This document shows, piece by piece, positions 21,301 to 32,650 of a DNA stretch of 64,000 nt (positions are counted from its first letter, which is position 1; each line of letters begins with the position of its first letter). The DNA comes from Pachyseris speciosa (taxonomy: Eukaryota > Cnidaria > Anthozoa > Scleractinia > Pachyseridae): the NCBI GenBank assembly GCA_016490735.1, contig JAEMWC010000003.1, positions 2,666,001 through 2,730,000 on the forward strand, written 5' to 3'. Position numbers and translations under genes: made by a program. The notes below the pieces were generated by a model, which worked only from the letters and a program-made list of their open reading frames with translations, did not search any database and had not been told where the DNA came from.

Positions 21301-24300
21301 GCACAGCTGACTCATGAACCAATTGGTTTTAAACATTTTCGACGTGGTAGTTTAAATATGATATAAAGAGAAATTTCCAGTGCTACGTCATCAGCATGCA
21401 CAATAGGAATATGAAGCACGCTCGGGCAATTGAATTTGACTGAGCGAATTTACCAGCTATGTTATAAAAACAAATTTCTAAAGAGACAAGACGCACGGTT
21501 TCAGCTAAAGATTGGAGATCACTCTTGATCATACCTTAATTAACGCTTACTGGGCCCCGCATCTAGATTAGTAACGAAGGATCTGAGTCGCAGTAGTCTA
21601 TTATTTTGTATCTATATCGTTGTCTTCAATATTTTTTTGGAGACAACACTAAAGTACCTAAAGTACTAAAGTACTCTTGATGGCTCTCACTAAGGTTAAA
21701 ACCATCACCAGGACGAATTGTAGATTACCGCGCCTGGCAACAGTTTAATTACAAACTATTACATGGCCGCCAAGCCAAATAATACCCGACAATTGTCCAA
21801 TGATCAAGTTTTAATGTATTTGAAACATTCTTTATTACCAGTAGGCTTGGCCTTCTCATCAAGAACATATTGGTATTCTGTTGTATTATCCAACACAGCA
21901 ACCTAATAAGAATTGAAAAATGAGGTTAATTCACTGTATTACTTGTTCATACTGCACTTGATAACTGGGATTACTAGGATGGGCTATAAGGTGAAGAGAA
22001 TTTCAGCTTGGTTGCAGAGATAACATGCATTTACCCAACATCGTTTAGGCAGCAATGAAAGGTATCTCTAAGTGATTGTTTTTGCTTTTGGTTATTACAC
22101 AGGTAAGTTGAATCTCCTTTTTTGTGATGTTGTGAAGTAAGTAGAAGTTATGATCCAGGTAGGACAGGCACGCGGATATGTTTTTTTTAATCCTCTGTTT
22201 GACTATTCAGAACTGATTCCGTTCACCCGTAACCAGGTTTGCTTAGCCAGTGAGAGCTCACCTTAAAGTTTAACGTTACCTAAGAGAACATGACCATATT
22301 TGACAGTCAAGTGAAATTAGAGTTCGCCATCGCAGTCAGCAGTCTTTGCATTATTTACATATTAATGAATTGTTTGAAACTACTCGAACAACCGGCTTTA
22401 ATCACTTCCACACCGATTCCCCTTTAACTGCGTTAAGACGCCAGGCTTAGCAGTGCATGGTGAGGCTCTTTATTGCGTTAAATGATCAATTCAGCGCTCT
22501 TATGGGAGTAAATATGGGTCAAAGCTATATCTGAAAACGCCTCCAAATTCCTTTTCTTTAAAACAGCTCGGTGTGTTTTATTTTGAACCGTCTTTAATGA
22601 TATCCTCGGAACAAAAATGCTTGGTTTTGGGGATTGAGTAGATGATATATGCTTAAGTCTTCCATACCATTACAAGATATTATTTTAACAATAAAATATT
22701 GCGGTCACTCATGTCATGGACAGTCTTGATAAACATTTTCAGGTAACGTTTCATACTGACCTTTAATTCATTGTTGAGACGAAACATATTCTTTTTCACT
22801 GACAAAGCTGTCAAGGTTGAGGTGACATTAGCCGTAAATATTGCGATAAAAATGACACCAAATAAAATCCAGACGACGGAGAAAATGCGAGCGATTGCCG
22901 ACTTTGGTGCTTTGTCGCCATAACTATGAAAACACAAAATGTATCAAAAAGATTAAACAGAAGACGTGATAGAGGAGCTCCGGCGGCCCGAATGGCTACC
23001 AAGCGGAGCACCATACTCATGGGAACCGTTAATTGCTTTTCTTGTGGTGATCATGGCTAGCGATATTGCTCGTTTGCGCGTACGCAAGACGACGACGTCG
23101 CCCAATAATTAATAATATCCCAATAATAATAATAATAACGATAATTTTTCTCAAAGGATTAGTTAAATTGAGTGAAATAGGAAATTTAGAAGATTTAATA
23201 AAGGTTTAAAATTGGAATTTGAAGTTAAAAATTAGTAGACGGATACCAAATAGTTCCCCAGCAACCTGCAGTGCCCTTGTGGGTGTCAACTAACTGGAAG
23301 TGTTTCAAAACATTTTTACTCCATAAGAATCCCTTCCTCAAACTCCTTAAAATTTCACACAAATTCACGTTTACCCCCACCTTAAGGGATATAATTAGAA
23401 AGCTTCTATTGACACCTACATCCAATTTCCAGTTCTAGATATATCTATTTGATATAGATACGAGTTAAAACGCGGATTTTAACATGTTAATATAACAATG
23501 GAAAAAAACAATTCGTGCAAAATGAGCTCCCCCGTCTCTGCCCCGCCCCAAACCCCCTCACGCCCTCCTCTTTTTGTCAAGCCGCATAGTCGACTGTATT
23601 TGGAACACAGTATCAAGCGAAAGGACAGGATAATTGGATGAGAACGATTAGTATTTTTCTTACTGCATAATGTAGAAACCGTTAATTACCCGCTAATAAA
23701 TATTTTCTTGTGGATATTTTACCACCATCCTCGGCACATAATCAACGAGTTTTATCCATAACGGATTGTTGAATACTTTGCTGTTTTGATTTTAAATCAG
23801 TGAACGGATTGTTCACGGTTTCAATGAGGAAATATGAAGAAAAATGCAAGTTGAATTTGTCGCCATTTGCTTTGCGAAACCGGGGACAAGCGACAACTCG
23901 GCGGGATGAGCCAGATCAAAAGCTCGATAAACATAATTGACTAATGAGAGGCATCATTTAACAATAGCGCGATTTCAAAACAAAAACAAACGACCGCGTC
24001 GGATCAAGGGCGACAATGGGCCATTAAAAATCTATATATTGTTAAATAAAATATCGGTTTAGTGGTATAGCAGGTTTCACGGATCCTGCAACGCGATGTA
24101 ATTACATTGGGTCATTTATTAGCGAAAAAGATCAATGAGTATAACTATGACTATGGCCATGATGATGACTATCATGACACCGATAATGATGCTGATGCTG
24201 ATGACAACTGTAGCAATAACAATGTCAATAATAATAGCTATAGCAAGGGCAATATAATGAGTTCTCGTAAGGAAATAGGTAAATTTACACTTAAAGTTTG

Positions 24301-27300
24301 TTACAGATTTTCCTTACCCTACGGTGGTCATAGAAATAAAAGACCACCAAAATCCATCCCATGATCCTTTGATGAACGAACGGGGAAACTGCTTACTATT
24401 TCCGTATTTCTCCTAAGGAACATGGGGATAAAAAAAATTAAATTCAAGATTAAAAAAAATTATTTTTTTCTTAACTGTGGAGCCTATACTTTTCTCATTG
24501 ACCATCCACATTTCTCAAATATTAAAGAAATAAAAAAAAAAAAAAAAAAAAAAAAGAAAAGAAAGAAAGAAAGAAAGGAAAAGCGCGCCGAGTGCATTGT
24601 TGAGTTATATAAGCACGCGGGAATTTTTAAGAACACGAAAGAAATGCATAGAGAAGCACGAGCCGTAACGTGATCTTATTGCGTACGTAAACCGTTTCTA
24701 CATAAACAGCGTCAAATGGTGGTCCTACCATCGAATTCATGATTATCAGCTAGCCTTAATTAGACCAAAGTGTTAACTTTTTTGCGTAAAGGAATGTTTT
24801 CCTGGAGATCTATCGTCATTCAACTGATTCTCTGTTGATAGATCAATCGATCAACTTACTGACTGATGGGCTGACGGACAGACGGACTCCCGGACTGACT
24901 GACGGAATGAAGGATCGACACTGATTACTCGGGCTTCCCACGGGAAGACGGACTCCCTTATATGGGCTATATAGGTATGTGCGGCCCCAACAGGTATGAT
25001 GTTTTTAGTTGTTTTGGCCTGAAATAGGATACTGATTTCACAATTCAAAAGAGTCTAGGGTGCTCGTTGTCCTAATATTTGCGGGCAAATTGTTTCAAAC
25101 TTTGGGCGCGGCAACTGAGAAAGCTCGGTCCCCATATGTGGAGGTGAAGGATTTGGGAACAACTAGAAGATCTTGTGTCGCAGGACGCAAGGAACGTGTT
25201 GAAAAATACGTTTATAGCAGGTCGCTAAGATATTTCAGAGCACAGCCATTGATAATTTTAAAGGTCATCAATAGAACTTTAAATATTATTCTGTGTTCAA
25301 CAGGGAGCCAGTGTAGTTTTTCCGATGATGGAGTTATGTCGTTACAGGCTCTACTTTGCAGAACTAATCCGATTAGTTCTGAAAAGCAAAGTAAAGTTGC
25401 CGCAGAAGTCTGTAGACGCTGTAATTTGTTAATCTCCTTGGATGACAGTCCATGCAATAAACTATTGCAATAGTCTAGCCTTGATGTAATGAAGGCATGG
25501 ACTAGTCGCTCCGTATTAGTCTTATCATATCCAAATATTTCCTAACTCTTTCGATGTTTCTTAGAGCAAGAGAAGTGGAGCGACACATACTGCTACTATG
25601 GGTAGACATAGTAAGATGGTCGTCAAAAACTACTCCGAGGTTCCTCGCTTCTTTACTGGTGGATAATACATGATGACTGACGTTAATAACAGCTAAATAA
25701 ATAAATGAAGGCGGACTTGCCTGGATTTCAGAAATATAATGTTCAAGTTTAGTAAAGGCCTTGTGTCTGCTATTTGACTTCGACCATTTAGGTCCAAAAT
25801 AGGATATGGTTTGTGCACTCTAGTGATGAATTGGGCATGTTTTTTTTTTCTTTTTTAAGAGAAGCTACTTGTCAATAAGATAATCGATATTGTAGTACTG
25901 TCAAACCAGCGAGATTAAACAGGGTTTTTTGAACAGAAAAGGGGTAATCAAATAGTTAACACTCCCCTGCAGTGAAACCGCAAATCGCCATCGATGATGG
26001 CCTAAGAGCAGGTCTACGACGTCATTCCTTAGCGACCATCTGGAGTACATTTTTTTAATATCAGGTTCTCTCTGTCTCGTTATGATTCATCATTAGGCAA
26101 TAAGAACATCAATTGCGCCCTTCTTTTATTCTTTTAAATATGTTTACGCCAACCGTGTACGTAAAATAGGTCTGAAATCGTGTATCGAATTTGTGGTCAG
26201 GTCTGAAATAGGGTAGGGAAAACCGCAGAGTTTGGTCTGAAATAGGGTAAGGGTTTCAGGTAGCGGGCTGCACACCCCAATCAATTTTTTTAACCCCCCC
26301 CCCCCCTCAGGGCATACACTTCCCCTGTCTGGTTTGCAACTCGTCGAGATATAGCTCTAGATTATCTCATAGCAAGGCGAATGACAAGAATTTCTGCGGC
26401 TAGAATAATCTGCATTCATAAAAAGCTGACAAAATGTCAATCTCCACACAACGCGACTCATTTCAGAGGTCAACTTATTCAGATACCTGGTATCTTTTGC
26501 TTCTTTGACTTTCTCTTTGCTGAATAGCTTACGGCTCCAACTGTGCATTCCTACAATCGAAACGCCGCCTTCTTCAGAAACGTTTTGCTCACAACATGTG
26601 CTTCTGCTAAGTGATTCAAAGACATAGAACGTTGTCTCCACATAACAACCCTCCATCTTAACGAAACTGGACTCGTTGTTCATCGAGAGAATGAAGATTA
26701 TTAAAAAGATTGAGACGAGCAATGCTGTGGTAATTGTGAGTGTTGTGTGACGAACGACGTACACTCCAGAATACCGCTAACTTAGCTGAGCATTATGTAC
26801 AAGTTGTTTGTATTGTGGCGGTTTGTGTACCTGGTGTGATGAAAAGGACATTTATTTTATTAGTGTAGTGGCGTCTCCGTGGCGTTCGTTGTATAACAGA
26901 AGTCAGTGTAGGAGCGAAAGCATTCACAAGATTCAGAGATTATTTTCTTGAATCAATTGTCTTATATCGGAACAAAAGCTTTTTTTCTCAGAACAGAACT
27001 GATCGGAAATCAAGGATGAACATCTTAAAGCAAGAGAAGGTCTTAAGTTTTTCTAATTTTAACAACCGCTTAATTTGAGAAATTTTGCTAAAATTGAATA
27101 TTTTTTCCCGAAATTAAGAACTTAAAAGTGAGAAAGATTTTACGCTTACTACCGAATTTTTGTCCTAAAATTAAGAAATCGGGTTTTAGAGTGTGAATAA
27201 CTAAAGTACGGAATATTACACAACCCTGAGACTTTGAAAGGTCATTTATTTACTATGTTTTTTTATTTCCTTGCATTTGTTGCAAATATCTGTACATGAT

Positions 27301-30117
27301 CAAACTACGGATGCTATATTGAAAATGTAAAATTGAAAAGAATTCAGATCTCGTTATGCCAACTTTGTCATAATATGTATGCAACCGTGTTGGTGAATCA
27401 GTGTTGTTGGATCAGTGAATGATTGTGAATCAGCAAATTTCATTTTTCGATCGATTGCCTCTTGGAATGCCGAGTGAAGGCCAATATGGCCTCCTTTTTT
27501 GGTTTTTCAGCTTTGAGCTTTTATTGGATACAGGCCTATCCAGTAGGGGTAGACACGAACGGGAGTCCTAGGTCCCATGCAAGGTGCCCTCCCTACCCAT
27601 TCCTACAACCCATGAAGGTTGACCACACCACTGGGGTCTACGTCCCATTCTCTTTTCGAACAGTGGTGTGGGTTCTTTAACGTCCCACAAGAACAGATCA
27701 GAGAGAAAAGCTGCGAGACGGGGCCTACGGTTTCTCGTCCTTATCCGAGAAGACTAGAAAGTCTAACCGTTTGCAGATGATGAGTGGATTTATGGATAGA
27801 TGGATTGTTCCTTCGTTAGTTAAGGTTAAAGTCGGGCAGGACATTTGCCTATGAATAAATTCATGAGCCAAAGTTTTGGGTTAGGTGCTCAATTCATTTT
27901 CAAGCTTCAAATCACTGGTTTCTGAGGGGGATTCCGGTGAAATTTGACAGAGATGATGATGGAATTACATCATGGTTGTCGTTTTATACGCGGATCGCGA
28001 TTTACAGCGACATTGTAGGCTGATCAAGTTAGAACTGTGTAAAGCAATGTTTGTAAATGGTTATATTACACATTTTGCTGGTCATTACATTACTTTCAAT
28101 CAATATCGTTGGTATCAGGTTCATTAACGTCAAAATTAATTCATTTGAACGAATCATCTTTACAAATTCATTAACCATTTCTACATATTAATAAACATAA
28201 CACGTATAGGCAACCATTTACACTATGGGGCAGTCTTTAATAGTGCTAATAAACAAACATTGAAGCCGTTTATTAGTTCAATACTGAGGAAAACCAATAA
28301 AATATCAATAACGCAAGAGGTTTTTCCACACAAAATCGGGGTAGAATAAACCTTGAAATATGAACCTTTCCATTCAGATATGAATGCTAGAATTGTACAG
28401 TTCCGTGCGAAGGTCTTACTGTCAAGAGCATGCCGACGAAACGTCGGCATTATAACCACCCACAAATGTTTCCTGTGGTATCGGTTTGTGGAAACACATT
28501 TTCCGCCTTTCTTAAATGGCGAAGAAAACCATGGATAAAAACAATTTTTTGAAGAACTTTGATAGTACAAACATTTTTTTTAGTGACATGAAAGACATGT
28601 ACTAGGTTGATGTGTTTGCATCGTCCGACATTAAAAGTTTTGCGTTATTAAAATTTTATTCTTCTCTTATTGAACTAAAAAGCGGTGTTAATGTTTGTAT
28701 ATTAGCCCTATAGAATGCCCCATAGTGAAAATGGCTGCCTATCACGTGTACGTTAGAGTATGTTTATGAAAATGCAAAAAGGCTTATTAAACAGCGTAAA
28801 TGAATGACCATTTGTTTATATGAATGTATTTTGACGTTAATGAACATTGAACGTTATTTTCTGGTAATTACAAGAAAACGGGGTTACTTAGTGATAAAGG
28901 ATAACCTCATAGCCTTCTGTAATGTGACAGAAGCAGACGTCTCAATTTCAAGACTCGCTGAGAGTTATTGGCTTCCACAGGATTTAAACTGTGAGACCTA
29001 TACTTTGACGCATCCGGTCTTCTGTCACATCACAGTATAGCATACTAAGCTTTTCCCTGGTGTATCAGTTCCTGAAGTTCTATGTCCATGAGTATTTTCC
29101 GATACCGAAGATCGAACGAGTCCGCTAATGTATTATACAATGTGCAAGAAGTTCAATACACGGAGCACATATTATATTCAATAAATTTAGAAAACAATTA
29201 GAGTTTATATAATAAGGTGAATAGTTCGCGCGTTGTGATTGGTTCTTAGCTATGATCTATTAGAGGACAGATGCACAGATTACGTCATCACTGCAACTAT
29301 TTTTCCAGAAATGTGAATATAAACAAGTTTTTGTTTTATATATTATATAAAAAAAAACATCAATGACAAACTCGCCTGCGGCTCGTGTGCCACTTCTTTG
29401 TTTATACCACATTTTGGCGTCATCTTTGATCTATTACTGAACAGAAGCACAGCAAAATGGAATCTATTTGTTAAGTATAAACTCTTCTCGTGAATATTCT
29501 GTGCATCGTAGGAATCAGTCGCCACGGAGGGTGTATACTCTTTAAATAAATACATAAGTAATGAGATCAGTGTCCTGCGCGGCCGTAATAAACTAAATTT
29601 CCCGGGAAGGGAATTTTAAATTTTCGCCAGTACTTACCAATGCCCACATCACGATCCCGGCGATGGCCGAAAGGACAAGAATAGCAGCAAGCCATAACCA
29701 CGACTTGAATACTTCTCTTCCGACAATACTGAGCACGTTGGTTTCTTTAGTGATGTACTCTAAAACTGAAATATCTTCTAATGTGGAGAAATTAAACTCG
29801 CTGAACTCGTGGCTGTCGTAGCGTGTAAATACAGGGAACGCGATTTGAGCTTTGTTACTCCTCAGCAGCTCCATCATTTCAGATTGACTGGCAACTTGAA
29901 GGTATGTTAGACTTGGATTTTGTCCTTCTGGACAAATTATGTCCCAGTCTATAGTATCATTGGTTGTGGTGTAAGGAGGCCTACTGGTCCACACGATTTT
30001 CAAATGCATCGTTTCATTAGCTGAACAATCGCACTGGTCTTCATCCTCTGCTGTTTCGGGGTGACTAACACTTGTCCCGATAATAATAGTCAATAGAATT
30101 TCACACATTTTCTTCAT
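18007..30117 (-). CDS. Ionotropic glutamate receptor-like channel with potassium-channel pore signature (spliced gene, six exons proposed)
   Basis: Proposed exons on the minus strand are 30117-29638, 24412-24318, 22923-22761, about 22422-22359, about 19500-19243 and 18327-18007. Together they give signal peptide, S1, M1, pore loop, M3, S2, M4 and a cytoplasmic tail, about 460 residues. There is no amino-terminal domain, as in prokaryotic GluR0. The pore reads [21 protein letters not shown] across a phase-2 junction, the K+-channel filter TVGYGD. M3 ([13 protein letters not shown]) matches the iGluR SYTANLAA-type gate. S2 has VDGMLLD, whose Asp aligns with the alpha-amino-binding acidic residue of the family. 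Known relatives with this filter are GluR0 and the rotifer AvGluR1, both K+-selective; K+ selectivity here is inferred. Exon 4 frame and the exon 5 acceptor look imperfect, so this copy may be damaged. Confidence 0.72.
18588..18960 (-). other. Unassigned minus-strand ORF inside the last iGluR-like intron
   Basis: Open frame from about 18960 ([20 protein letters not shown] ...) to a stop at 18588. It has one hydrophobic segment ([20 protein letters not shown]). No family is recognised and it lies between exons 5 and 6. It could be a relic or chance. Confidence 0.2.
19243..19500 (-). CDS. iGluR-like gene exon 5: S2 lobe
   Basis: Reads [40 protein letters not shown] and so on to CYFETSEFE, then donor GAG|GTATTG (phase 0). 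The TVFY--DDAI---SGKVD-MLLD pattern is characteristic of the iGluR S2 lobe. Upstream, an in-frame TAA lies directly before LNVPN, and no AG acceptor sits at the natural boundary. A usable AG (CCTAATACAG) lies four codons inside. The acceptor may be lost. Confidence 0.72.
19560..22320. other. Intronic, non-coding stretch of the iGluR-like gene
   Basis: No coding sequence supported. Contains AT-rich DNA, short ORFs without family features (20369-20790) and a fold-back repeat at 21130-21345. Confidence 0.4.
21140..21345. repeat. Fold-back repeat, about 55-bp arms
   Basis: ACAATTGGTTCATG ... GTTCATCGAGATAT at 21147-21185 recurs inverted at 21286-21330 (ATATCTCGATGAAT ... CATGAACCAATTGGT). The loop of about 100 bases contains AAGCACGCGGGAAGTTTGGA, a motif that reappears near 24612 (AAGCACGCGGGAATTTTTAA). 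Confidence 0.65.
22359..22422 (-). CDS. iGluR-like gene, candidate exon 4 (start of S2), possible frameshift
   Basis: Minus strand reads [20 protein letters not shown] before a donor AT|GTAAAT, which fits the S2 start (K-G--VGV--GSSS--F). The open frame does not join exon 3 in phase 0: from acceptor CGCAG the sequence TTAAAGGGGA needs one base fewer to read L-K-G-I-G-V. It is therefore a one-base indel in this copy, an assembly error, or a mis-set boundary. Confidence 0.45.
22761..22923 (-). CDS. iGluR-like gene exon 3: filter YGD and M3
   Basis: Acceptor TTTTCATAG, then T-TAT-GGC-GAC: completes Gly and reads [54 protein letters not shown]. It ends in phase 0 at donor AAG|GTCAGT. Length 163 nt. 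The [11 protein letters not shown] block corresponds to the gating end of M3 in ionotropic glutamate receptors. Confidence 0.88.
22972..23130 (+). repeat. R2 hairpin repeat, copy C (degenerate)
   Basis: GAGGAGCTCCGGCGGCCCGA, then AGCGGAGCACCATACTCATG, ATGGCTAGCGATATTGCTCG, a short ACGACGACG run and CCCAATAATTAATAATATCC. The hairpin's 3' arm is mutated (AATGGCTACC), so pairing is lost. Located just upstream of exon 3 in the intron. Confidence 0.75.
24318..24412 (-). CDS. iGluR-like gene exon 2: pore loop ending in TTVG
   Basis: A 95-nt exon missed by simple ORF scans. Acceptor TTCCTTAG precedes GAGAAATACGG; donor AGG|GTAAGG. It translates [13 protein letters not shown], then [19 protein letters not shown], and leaves phase 2. 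It enters in phase 0, matching exon 1, and its last codon (GG) is completed by the first base of exon 3 to give Gly-Tyr-Gly-Asp. The WDGFWWSF segment is typical of K+-channel and GluR0 pore helices. Confidence 0.88.
24520..24580. repeat. Poly-A / (GAAA)n tract
   Basis: About 20 A residues followed by GAAAGAAAGAAAG repeats. Confidence 0.85.
25030..25740 (-). mobile_element. 5'-truncated LINE reverse transcriptase C-terminal fragment (inside iGluR-like intron 1)
   Basis: Minus strand reads [85 protein letters not shown] and, in another frame, [18 protein letters not shown]. These are typical of the non-LTR RT thumb and C-terminus. Frameshifts mark it as dead. It lies in the 5.2-kb intron between exons 1 and 2. 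Confidence 0.82.
26140..26330. repeat. Dispersed repeat R7 (GTCTGAAATAGGGTA motif), copy 1
   Basis: Three close copies of GTCTGAAAT(A/C)G(G/T)GTA, with a poly-C run at 26296-26307. Related DNA at 42820-43190 carries the same motif in the opposite orientation (CCCTATTTCAGAC); single diverged matches lie near 25790 and 35390. Confidence 0.6.
26357..26664 (-). pseudogene. Second copy of the R3-encoded ORF ([10 protein letters not shown] type)
   Basis: From an internal Met the minus strand reads [20 protein letters not shown] and continues through [19 protein letters not shown] and [20 protein letters not shown]. This matches the 8341-8700 sequence over about 100 residues once its frameshift is bridged. 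The longer open frame reaching 26764 adds a hydrophobic stretch not shared with the other copy. Function unknown. Confidence 0.45.
27540..27790. repeat. Dispersed repeat family R1, copy 2
   Basis: Better preserved copy of the 5195-5400 repeat, with GGTTCTTTAACGTCCCACAA, GGCCTACGGTTTCTCGTCC, TTATCCGAGAAGACTAGAAA and TCTAACCGTTTGCAGATG. Intronic in the iGluR-like gene. Confidence 0.6.
28160..28790. mobile_element. Fold-back element R8 with CACTATGGGGCA inverted arms
   Basis: The arm around 28205-28265 (ATAGGCAACCATTTACACTA..., GCTAATAAACAAACAT) is matched inverted at 28690-28745 (ATGTTTGTATATTAGC, TGCCCCATAGTGAAAATGGC). Weaker similarity extends outward toward 28180 and 28770. No transposase; ORFs inside are not recognised. 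Confidence 0.65.
29638..30117 (-). CDS. iGluR-like gene exon 1: signal peptide, S1 lobe, M1
   Basis: Begins at ATG 30117 with a hydrophobic leader (residues 1-20, [20 protein letters not shown]). S1 starts with [10 protein letters not shown] near residue 41. The segment [19 protein letters not shown] (92-110) corresponds to the PVF---R----FS stretch just before M1. M1 spans about 138-160 ([20 protein letters not shown]). The exon ends MWAL, phase 0, at a strong donor GTAAGT (29637-29632). The ORF that continues past the donor to a stop is intronic. Confidence 0.85.
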
Positions 30118-30921
30118 TGTTTGGCTGTTGAGAAAAGTGTCAGGCTAGATATTAAATACCCTATGTCATAACATTTTTTCCTCTTTTAAAAGAAGCAATA
30201 GCAATGGGGTATTCTTTAAAATGCAGTTAAAACAAATTGCACATGACCGTTATGAGCCAAGATTTTAACGCGCAGTGAGACTAATATTAATATTTATTAA
30301 AAACGGAACAACGGTTATCAGATTCCCAGCATTTTCATTAGCTAGCCGGACACAGGCTATCAGCTCATATACCTGCATTACCTTATATGGTCAATGAACG
30401 CTTCAGCAAACAGCGACTTTTCCCTCGAAACGGCAGCCATTAAGACATGAATCCTCTCGCAGCAGAATTAACGAGTAGAAACTTCGAAACTGGAACAGAA
30501 ATACTAAAGGAATTCAACTTTTCATTGAAGAGTGTTTTTTGAACGAGCAGAAACAGTGCGGGGATCTTGTTAAAAAATTTCTTGCAGCGCTAGGAAAATT
30601 TTCCGGGCTGTTTATGTTTAGCTTATAGCAAAACGCACTATTATTTACGGAAATACCGACCTTAGCTAAACGAAATTGAAAATATGTATCTAACAACAAG
30701 TGTCAACGTCACCAATCTGCAACTATGCTCACAGGCCAGTCTATAAAAACACAAACTGAACAAACACGAACTTCAGCTAAAAGTTGCAGCAATAATCCAC
30801 TGTTGAAAATCTTTCCAGCGATCAGTGACACTTTTTTAAAAAATTAACACATATTGAAAATGTTCTGAACTGCACTCGATGCAACGTATCAATCACCAGC
30901 TTCAAACTTTCTGGTCACAGA

Positions 30922-30969
30922 TAATATATAGATTTTATAGTCAAGCCTAAGAGCGGAGCTCCACGATTA

Positions 30970-31010
<41 letters not shown>

Positions 31011-31013
31011 TTA
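30922..31013. repeat. R2 tail fragment joined to (TTA)n microsatellite
   Basis: TCAAGCCTAAGAGCGGAGCTCC at about 30941-30962 matches the R2 tail module; an ATT/TTA run of about 45 bases follows. Confidence 0.7.
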
Positions 31014-31019
31014 TTCCAT

Positions 31020-31465
31020 TTTTTTTACTGGTATTCCTTGCGCCAATAGTTTATGTTAAGAGCATTCAACAGGAACTTACCACGGTTCAAAAACCTCAAG
31101 ACATTTAAAACATTAAACATTACAAGAAAATAATCCACGAAGTGTTTGACTGTTTAGCCACCTCTTTCAACATATGGCATTTATTCTTAAATGGCTTTCT
31201 GTGTTTGATCAAGATCAAACATTTTCATCCATCATTTCGCGTTACGAACAAATGTTTGATCGTTTAATTCAGCCACCCCAGCCAACAAATTAAAACGTGC
31301 ACAGCCGGTAAAAATGAACCACATAAAGACGAAATTTCAGCGATAATACGCAAAACATCGTTCTGTGGACTCACTCATAGTGTTTGGTCAAACACTGTTT
31401 GTGGGTGTAGCCACCCAACGTTATGTTTGACAACTGATGATGTTGGATGAAAATGTGTGATCGTT
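31020..31465. repeat. Diverged dispersed repeat with ATGTTTGATC/TAGCCACCC motifs
   Basis: Short motifs (AATGTTTGATCGTTTA, TTTAGCCACC, GTGTAGCCACCC, TGTGTGATCGTTTAGCC) recur in both orientations over about 400 bases, suggesting a decayed MITE. No coding region seen. Confidence 0.35.
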
Positions 31466-31469
31466 TAGC

Positions 31470-32618
31470 CGGGACTTTAATCCTTAATTTTACGAGGACT
31501 CATTGCGATTACATGGTAACAAGATAAGGGCAAAGTTTCTTAACGCTGTTAAGGCACCGAGGTCGAAAAACAGTCAGCCAGGCAGAGTAAAAATACTCGT
31601 TCGCTTGCACTCAAAACAACGCACCAAAACAAACAATTCAATTACTTCTTTGCGTCCAAAACAAGTACAGATGATTGTTAATTATATCCAGTCGAGAGGA
31701 AAATACAAATTTCAAGAACAAAAGTAACAACGATTAAACCAAATTTTAAGCTAATCAATTTATTTAAATACCTCACTGTCCTGTGCTGTAGAGGTTTCTA
31801 CGACTTGAAAATACGTAAGCTTCATGCAGTAAAGTAAAAACAAGCAACCTCAAATATAACAAAAGAGCTTCTTCCACATAGTTTGAGCTAATCGTTTCTC
31901 CCATTAATGCCGGGGAACTGTTAAGTGACCTTTTTTGGTGAGATGCAAGATAACGTGGTAAAGTGAAAGCCCTTGAAGCGTTGAATTATTTTTTTTTTCA
32001 ACCACACAATCGATCCAAGTTTGATGCTTTTCCGGAGAAAAATCTCTCTCTTCCTTTTATCACTCGAAAATTCACCTTCCGGAGTATCTTTTGACAAGTT
32101 CTTGATTTTTATGCCTTTTACGCGAATTAAAAGACAAACTCAAAATTAAGAAACCAACTGATTGTGAAATTACAAGCCGCAAAAAACAGCGCGCGAAAAA
32201 TTAAGTCTCGTTTTTGTTTGGGTGTCCCACACCTGACTTGAGCCTGCGATCCAATCGAAGCAAGTACCTGGTCAGCGGTCAACTTAAAAAAACAGCTGAC
32301 CTCGATGAGGTCTTAACTTGAGCCCGCGATATGGTCACGTGAAACTGGGCAGTGGATACCTTGTTTTGACAGGTGTCAATTAGCTTGACAGGTGTCAATG
32401 GATGTCCAGTTAATGTCCAGTTAGTGTCCAGTATCAAAGACGTACGCTGTAAACTAGCTGGTCAGCTGGGCAATTTCTGTATTTAACTGCAGCTGCATGT
32501 AGGTGGAGTACGGCCGCCATGTTGGATTATTATGATTTTTATTAGGATATTATTAATTATTGTGCGACTCCGTCGTCGTCGTGCGGTGACGCCCACGAGC
32601 AATACCGCTAGCCATTTT

Positions 32619-32650
<32 letters not shown>

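Noticed and set aside
25060..25473. 137-residue plus-strand ORF
   Set aside because: Opposite strand of a recognisable LINE RT fragment.
27462..27680. 72-residue plus-strand ORF
   Set aside because: It overlaps dispersed repeat R1, whose other copy is not open in this frame.
28925..29040. tRNA-like or tRNA-derived SINE promoter on the minus strand (AGTTTAAATCC resembling a B box)
   Set aside because: No convincing A box or cloverleaf could be drawn, and the surrounding sequence showed no other copy in the window.
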